Shown: positions 24,178-27,558 of the stretch, in pieces | Layout: the number at the start of each line of letters is the position of its first letter | Numbering within the stretch: position 1 is the stretch's first letter | Source of the DNA: a virus | Virus record (IMG/VR): IMGVR_UViG_3300025869_000074 | Coordinates: 1-27,558 of that record | Strand: one strand, 5' to 3' | Length of the DNA stretch: 27,558 bases | Position numbers and translations under genes: made by a program | The notes under the pieces: model-generated | Seen by the model: the letters and a program-made list of their open reading frames with translations, nothing else | Databases searched by the model: none | What the model was told of the DNA's origin: nothing

Positions 24178-24756
24178 CTAAATTGCAAACGCCATAATAG
24201 CAGTTGCTGCAAGCGAGCTGCCCATGCCTATCATTTGTGAAGTATGAGCTGCTTTTGCATTTTTATAAGCTGAAGCCTTTGCTGCAGCATTTTGCGAAGC
24301 TGTTCCCAGACTAGACAAAGAAGACCTATTTACGCCCTGCCCAATATTAATTAAATCTGCTAGCGTTGTTTGATTAATGTCTCTTTGTGCAACACGTGCA
24401 GTATTTAAACCCCCAGCTAAACCAATTTGCCCCTGTCTTTGTAAAGCCCTTTGTTGTTCTTGTCTTTGAGCAATACTTAATCCGGCCCCACCATAACGAG
24501 AGATGTTTCTTTCTTGTACACCCCTAGCAATCTCTGCTTGTTTAGCCGCATCTTCTGGCGCTCTGTCTATTAAAGAGGTGTCGTCTTTAGCAGCAATTAA
24601 CTCATTTTCAAACTGTCTATAATCCTGTACATAATTTTCGTAATCTTGCCGAGTTATGTCTGCAAAAGCTTTTTCTGGGTCATCAACACTTGGCAAAGTA
24701 GAAGTTGAATAACTTCTAGTTTGAGCCATATTGCTTTGGTAGTCTTCTAAAGCCAT
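24178..24756 (-). CDS. Internal virion protein (gp14-like), second copy
   Basis: The 192-residue product is rich in Ala, Gln, Gly and Asn, with helical segments such as IARGVQERNISRYGGAGLSI and GLNTARVAQRDINQTTLADL, and ends in a hydrophobic stretch (MIGMGSSLAATAIMAFAI, about 175-192) that could enter a membrane. This matches the character of T7 gp14, the ejected protein that forms the outer-membrane pore. Its ATG overlaps the stop of the gene before it (TAATG). That gene has a similar composition and shares an ARGV motif, suggesting the two arose by duplication or do paired jobs. Confidence 0.55.
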   Translation of the reverse strand: MALEDYQSNMAQTRSYSTSTLPSVDDPEKAFADITRQDYENYVQDYRQFENELIAAKDDTSLIDRAPEDAAKQAEIARGVQERNISRYGGAGLSIAQRQEQQRALQRQGQIGLAGGLNTARVAQRDINQTTLADLINIGQGVNRSSLSSLGTASQNAAAKASAYKNAKAAHTSQMIGMGSSLAATAIMAFAI

Positions 24757-25364
24757 TAGCCGTAAGCCCCCATTTTAAATCTGTCAGACCAAGTATTCTT
24801 TTTTGTTGTATTATCATCTACCTTAGTTTTACCACCAAAGAAGCTTGTGTCATTTTGTAAATTTGCAAACCCTTGTTTTGCTAAAGTTGTACCTAGTTTC
24901 ACTCCCGCTTCGGTCTGAGCTTGTCTAACCATTTGTTTAGCTTTTGCGGCTTGTAAATCTTTTGTGTTTTGTATTCTTGATGCTTGCGCTAATCCAGACA
25001 TAGCTTCGCCGGCTTGGCCTCGTGCTGTCCCTAAAACACCCGTTTGTTGTTGTCTTTGTGCAGCTAAACCTTGCGCACTTGCAGCAGCCATTTGTCCTAC
25101 TGCGGCCGATGCTAAATCAGCAGATTCATCTACTGATCTTGCGCCAGACAAAGTTGGTCTACCTGTTAAAGCCTGCATAGTGTCTGCGCCTGCAACGCCA
25201 CGCGCTACACTGCCTAAGTCTTCACTGCTTGCTTTATCACGCATTTCTCTAAGCAAAGGTGCATAAGTTTGATTAAAATAATCTTTTTCTGCTTTTGCTA
25301 CAGAAGCTTGTGTTTTTTCAGCTTCGCTAGCTTGGTAATCTTGTTTTTTTGGTTTACTACTCAT
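24756..25364 (-). CDS. Internal virion protein (gp14-like), first copy
   Basis: The 202-residue product has an acidic/basic N-terminus (SKPKKQDYQASEAEKTQASV), then an Ala/Gln/Gly-rich helical middle (SVARGVAGADTMQALTGRPT, then ASAQGLAAQRQQQTGVLGTA), and a polar C-terminus. No clear membrane segment is present. It lies between the gp13-like gene (ATGA overlap of four bases) and the second gp14-like gene, where T7 has gene 14. By eye the family is common in marine podovirus genomes as an internal or structural protein. Assignment rests mainly on position and composition. Confidence 0.55.
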   Translation of the reverse strand: MSSKPKKQDYQASEAEKTQASVAKAEKDYFNQTYAPLLREMRDKASSEDLGSVARGVAGADTMQALTGRPTLSGARSVDESADLASAAVGQMAAASAQGLAAQRQQQTGVLGTARGQAGEAMSGLAQASRIQNTKDLQAAKAKQMVRQAQTEAGVKLGTTLAKQGFANLQNDTSFFGGKTKVDDNTTKKNTWSDRFKMGAYG

Positions 25365-25804
25365 ACTTCTTTTTTATAAACATAACTTGTTAACTTAAAT
25401 CCATTAGCAGTTGCAGTCTTTGCCCATCCTGGACGACTTGTGTGAAACTCAATAACCTTCACATTTTTTTCTAAAGCAAGTTTATCTAAAAAGGTAAACC
25501 CTACTTTATTATAATTATACTCTGGTTTTTGGTAGGTTGCCCAGACAAAAAGCGTTGGCTCGCCGCCAGGGTCTGCTATCATTGAGCAAATTATAAATCC
25601 AATATATATGTCTTCTTTATAAAACATATACAAAGTTGCATTACTGTTTCGTAATGCTAAGTATATATCTGCTGGAATCCAGTCAGAATAACTTTTCTTT
25701 CTTATAACATGTAGATCAGATTCAATTGTTTCGTACGCATACCGAATCTCATCTACAGGTATTTCTTCAACAGAGACTCCATTAATAGTCAATCTCTGAA
25801 CCAT
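25361..25804 (-). CDS. GNAT-fold protein, T7 gp13-like
   Basis: The 147-residue protein has strand-helix features of a GNAT acetyltransferase fold: ATLYMFYKEDIYIGFIICSM, EPTLFVWATYQKPEYNY, FTFLDKLALEKNVKVIEFHT and a final GWAKTATANGFKLTSYVY. The W-x-K/R...x-x-x-GF near the end is typical of the phage branch. The pyrophosphate-binding R/Q-x-x-G-x-G/A loop of active GNATs is not evident, so it may be non-catalytic. T7 gp13 is a similarly sized protein in the same place, needed for internal-core assembly. The ATG lies inside the end of the adaptor gene (overlap of 23 bases). Confidence 0.65.
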   Translation of the reverse strand: MVQRLTINGVSVEEIPVDEIRYAYETIESDLHVIRKKSYSDWIPADIYLALRNSNATLYMFYKEDIYIGFIICSMIADPGGEPTLFVWATYQKPEYNYNKVGFTFLDKLALEKNVKVIEFHTSRPGWAKTATANGFKLTSYVYKKEV

Positions 25805-26465
25805 ATCTCTTATATCGTTTACGAGGAGACATCCCTGCTCCTTTATATTTTACAACTCTGCGTACACCTAAGTCTCCGCCCCTAGCTTTTAACTCAGCTT
25901 GTACTACTTCTTGATTGAATAAACTTAAATAATCTGCTGCTGCTTGTGGGTCGGTCCAATCTTTTGCGGGTATTCTAAGTAATCTATACAAAGCCCCATA
26001 GACAATCCCATCTCTGTAACTGTTAGAAAAAGTTGTATCAATGTTGCTAGTTGTTCTGCTTGGTTTTAAAGCAACGCTTAAAAGTAAACCATTAGTAACA
26101 GAACTATTAGGCACAGGAATAACCCAAAAAGTACTTGGATTTTTTTGCAAGTATACTTGTGGCAAAGATGTTTTATCTCGCCAATCGGGATAATTTAACT
26201 CTAAACTTCTAGGGCTTATAGGATCTAAATCATCGCCATCATAAGTCATCCACAAAATTTGATGAACATCAGTTCCACTTGGTTGATCAAACTCATATTC
26301 ATACACACCACTAATTGTTGTAATAGGGTCTAAGTCATATACATAAGCTTTTGATCTTTCTGCAAACTCTATACAAGCTGACCTTAAAGTAGATTCTACT
26401 AAAGAGTCAGGACAATTAGGAACATAGGGTAGTATGTCTTTTACTAAAGAACTAAAGGATGCCAT
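25782..26465 (-). CDS. Head-tail adaptor / tail tube-like protein
   Basis: The 227-residue product has N-terminal helices (SSLVKDILPYVPNCPDSLVE, then RSACIEFAERSKAY), a beta-rich middle with VYEYEFDQPSG and PRSLELNYPDW, and a C-terminal helical part with RDGIVYGALYRLLRIPAKDW followed by a basic tail (SPRKRYKRYGS). The order helices, beta region, helical pair is that of podovirus adaptor proteins placed after the portal/capsid genes. AGGAG lies six bases before the ATG. It follows another adaptor-like gene by one intervening base, so the two may share or divide the role of T7 gp11. Confidence 0.6.
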   Translation of the reverse strand: MASFSSLVKDILPYVPNCPDSLVESTLRSACIEFAERSKAYVYDLDPITTISGVYEYEFDQPSGTDVHQILWMTYDGDDLDPISPRSLELNYPDWRDKTSLPQVYLQKNPSTFWVIPVPNSSVTNGLLLSVALKPSRTTSNIDTTFSNSYRDGIVYGALYRLLRIPAKDWTDPQAAADYLSLFNQEVVQAELKARGGDLGVRRVVKYKGAGMSPRKRYKRYGSEIDY

Positions 26466-26466
26466 T

Positions 26467-27192
26467 TTATACTCCTAACCCTTGAACAGGAGGTGGAGCA
26501 ATGTTCTGTCCATTCCTATCAAAGTTTGGGTTAATTAAATTTTTAGATGAAATGCCACTAGATACACTATTTAAAAATAGTTGATAATGTTGACTAGCTC
26601 TTTGTGCATTACCTGCAAACTCAGAGTCTTTCATATAACATCTAAACAAAACATAATCTACAAGGGCATTACCATAAATATCATCAATATAAATAGTACT
26701 ACTTGTAGCACTTAAATCAGTAGGGCTTCTAGAAGTTATTAGTTCTACGTACGCGTTTTCACCGTCTTTTACACCTGGATATACATAAAATTTTCTAGGG
26801 TCGTCTGGATCAAACACATAATGTTTGATTACAGAACCGTGAGCTGCGTCTCCTGTAACAGTAGGATCATGCCAATCAGGTTCTATAGAATTTAAAATGT
26901 CTTCATCTACTAGCCTAATTGATTTTTTACCCGTTGCACTGCTACCAGTAGCACTCATGTTGCGTACTACTTTTATTAAAGACAAAGCTACGTCTGGTAT
27001 AGATTGTTCTGTACCAGTAGCTAATTGTACGTTTGAATGATCAGCCGAAGCTTGAGGTTTAAAGTTAACTACTTCTCTTTGTGCATCATTTATGTACCTA
27101 AGCAATTCAGCTTCAGTCCATCGAACGCCAGTTGTATCCTGCAGGCTGTCCTGTATTCTGGATATTAAATTAGCGCCCGTTAATGTGCCCAT
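26467..27192 (-). CDS. Head-tail adaptor-like protein (DUF6682-type)
   Basis: The 241-residue product starts with LISRIQDSLQDTTGVRWTEA, then LLRYINDAQREVVNFKPQAS (about 29-48), the [LR]-Y-[IV]-N-D-A-x-R-E-[VI]-V signature of DUF6682-type podovirus adaptor proteins. A beta-rich middle (VIKHYVFDPDDPRKFYVYPG) is followed by a helical pair with DIYGNALVDYVLFRCYMKDS and ASQHYQLFLNSVSSG. It would sit between the portal and the tail. The ATG shares a base with the stop of the Lys-tailed protein before it (TAATG), so the two are coupled. Confidence 0.7.
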   Translation of the reverse strand: MGTLTGANLISRIQDSLQDTTGVRWTEAELLRYINDAQREVVNFKPQASADHSNVQLATGTEQSIPDVALSLIKVVRNMSATGSSATGKKSIRLVDEDILNSIEPDWHDPTVTGDAAHGSVIKHYVFDPDDPRKFYVYPGVKDGENAYVELITSRSPTDLSATSSTIYIDDIYGNALVDYVLFRCYMKDSEFAGNAQRASQHYQLFLNSVSSGISSKNLINPNFDRNGQNIAPPPVQGLGV

Positions 27193-27509
27193 TATTTCTT
27201 AGCAGTTTTCTTTGCAGTTTTTTTAGCAGCCGGCTTTTTCTTAGCGGGTGCTTTACCATCTACATAGGCTTCGTTTATATCAGGTGTAGAGGGATCGTCA
27301 GGAATATAATGTCCTTTTTCATCTCTAGCTCTAATAGGTTCGCTTGGCTTTTTGTCTTTGATTGAATGAGGTTTGTGTTCTGTACACCCCTCTTGCAAGC
27401 ACAATAGGCCTATGTCATGTCCAACTTCTTTTGGTACGCCAGCTTCCAGTCTGATTGATGCGCCCCAGGTGGTCGAAATATACCTGTCAATATCTGATAC
27501 TACTATCAT
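27192..27509 (-). CDS. Hypothetical protein with histone H1-like Lys tail
   Basis: The 105-residue product has a globular N-terminal part (about 1-82) with VGHDIGLLCLQEGC, including Cys37 and Cys42, and a C-terminal tail (about 87-105) APAKKKPAAKKTAKKTAKK that resembles histone H1 or bacterial histone-like tails. AGGAG lies six bases before the ATG, right after a terminator, so this is the first gene after the presumed capsid gene. The function is unknown. The tail suggests contact with DNA, perhaps genome-end or capsid-interior binding, but this rests on composition alone. Confidence 0.7.
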   Translation of the reverse strand: MIVVSDIDRYISTTWGASIRLEAGVPKEVGHDIGLLCLQEGCTEHKPHSIKDKKPSEPIRARDEKGHYIPDDPSTPDINEAYVDGKAPAKKKPAAKKTAKKTAKK

Positions 27510-27520
27510 CTTTTACTCCT

Positions 27521-27550
27521 AAAAAAGGGGTGGCTCAAAATGAACCACCC
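27521..27550 (-). terminator. Rho-independent terminator upstream of the tail genes
   Basis: On the minus strand GGGTGGTTC (27550-27542), a five-base loop ATTTT and GAGCCACCC (27536-27528) form a nine-pair stem with one G-U pair. It is followed by C and six T (27521-27526 are A on the plus strand). The plus-strand side has no T-run, so it acts only on minus-strand transcripts. It is followed directly by the AGGAG of the next gene. T7 has a comparable terminator after its capsid gene. Confidence 0.85.
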
Positions 27551-27558
27551 ACAAAAAC

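Noticed and set aside
25361-25804. Active host-modifying acetyltransferase
   Set aside because: A GNAT fold is plausible, but the cofactor-binding loop is not evident and the position matches the structural gp13, so an enzymatic claim is not supported.

Overview
The window looks like part of the late (virion and lysis) region of an AT-rich, short-tailed (podovirus-type) dsDNA phage, most likely marine. Every supported gene is on the minus strand, so transcription runs from high to low coordinates. Genes are packed tightly: most neighbours overlap by one base at TAATG, ATGA or TAGTG junctions, and the only notable gap is about 140 bases (7581-7723). No stretch over 300 bases lacks a gene. No tRNA, integrase, CRISPR array or insertion sequence was seen. 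The T7-type pattern (adaptor, gp13-like GNAT-fold protein, gp14/15/16-like internal virion proteins) and the absence of a tape-measure or sheath gene point to a podovirus. A GTA-type 3TM holin and an M15 endolysin fit a Gram-negative host. A marine origin is inferred from recognised family types, not from a database search.

Layout in the direction of transcription. (1) 27550-27521: a rho-independent terminator, probably just after the capsid gene outside the window, as in T7. (2) 27509-25782: a small protein with a histone-like Lys tail and two head-tail adaptor-like proteins. (3) 25804-15601: the ejection module, with a gp13-like protein, two gp14-like proteins, a gp15-like protein and a giant 2137-residue gp16-like protein that carries an HELGH metallopeptidase motif. 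(4) 15581-7724: the receptor-binding module, with a BppU-like protein, a protein made of about fifteen 18-residue repeats, a small structural protein, a 912-residue fibre with an S74 self-cleaving chaperone, two lectin-like fibre proteins and a fibre-assembly chaperone. (5) 7710-5938: the lysis cassette, with a possible promoter, a lipoprotein, a 3TM holin, a small DUF6447-like protein, an M15 endolysin and an XhlA-like coiled-coil membrane protein. (6) 5936-1239: a nozzle/hub-like protein, a lambda J-like fibre protein with an FN3 domain, and a second assembly chaperone. (7) 1198-1: a string of tiny genes, mostly Lys/Arg-rich, including three that are easily missed, then an HNH-like protein and the first codons of another gene cut by the window edge.

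In working terms, adaptor and nozzle proteins would form the tail, internal proteins would leave the virion to build a channel across the cell envelope, several modular fibres would select the host, and the lysis cassette would release progeny. The features most worth a second look are the 18-residue-repeat protein, the protease-bearing giant ejection protein, the J-type fibre in a podovirus with its own chaperone, the nozzle gene displaced from the adaptor genes, and the cluster of tiny basic genes.
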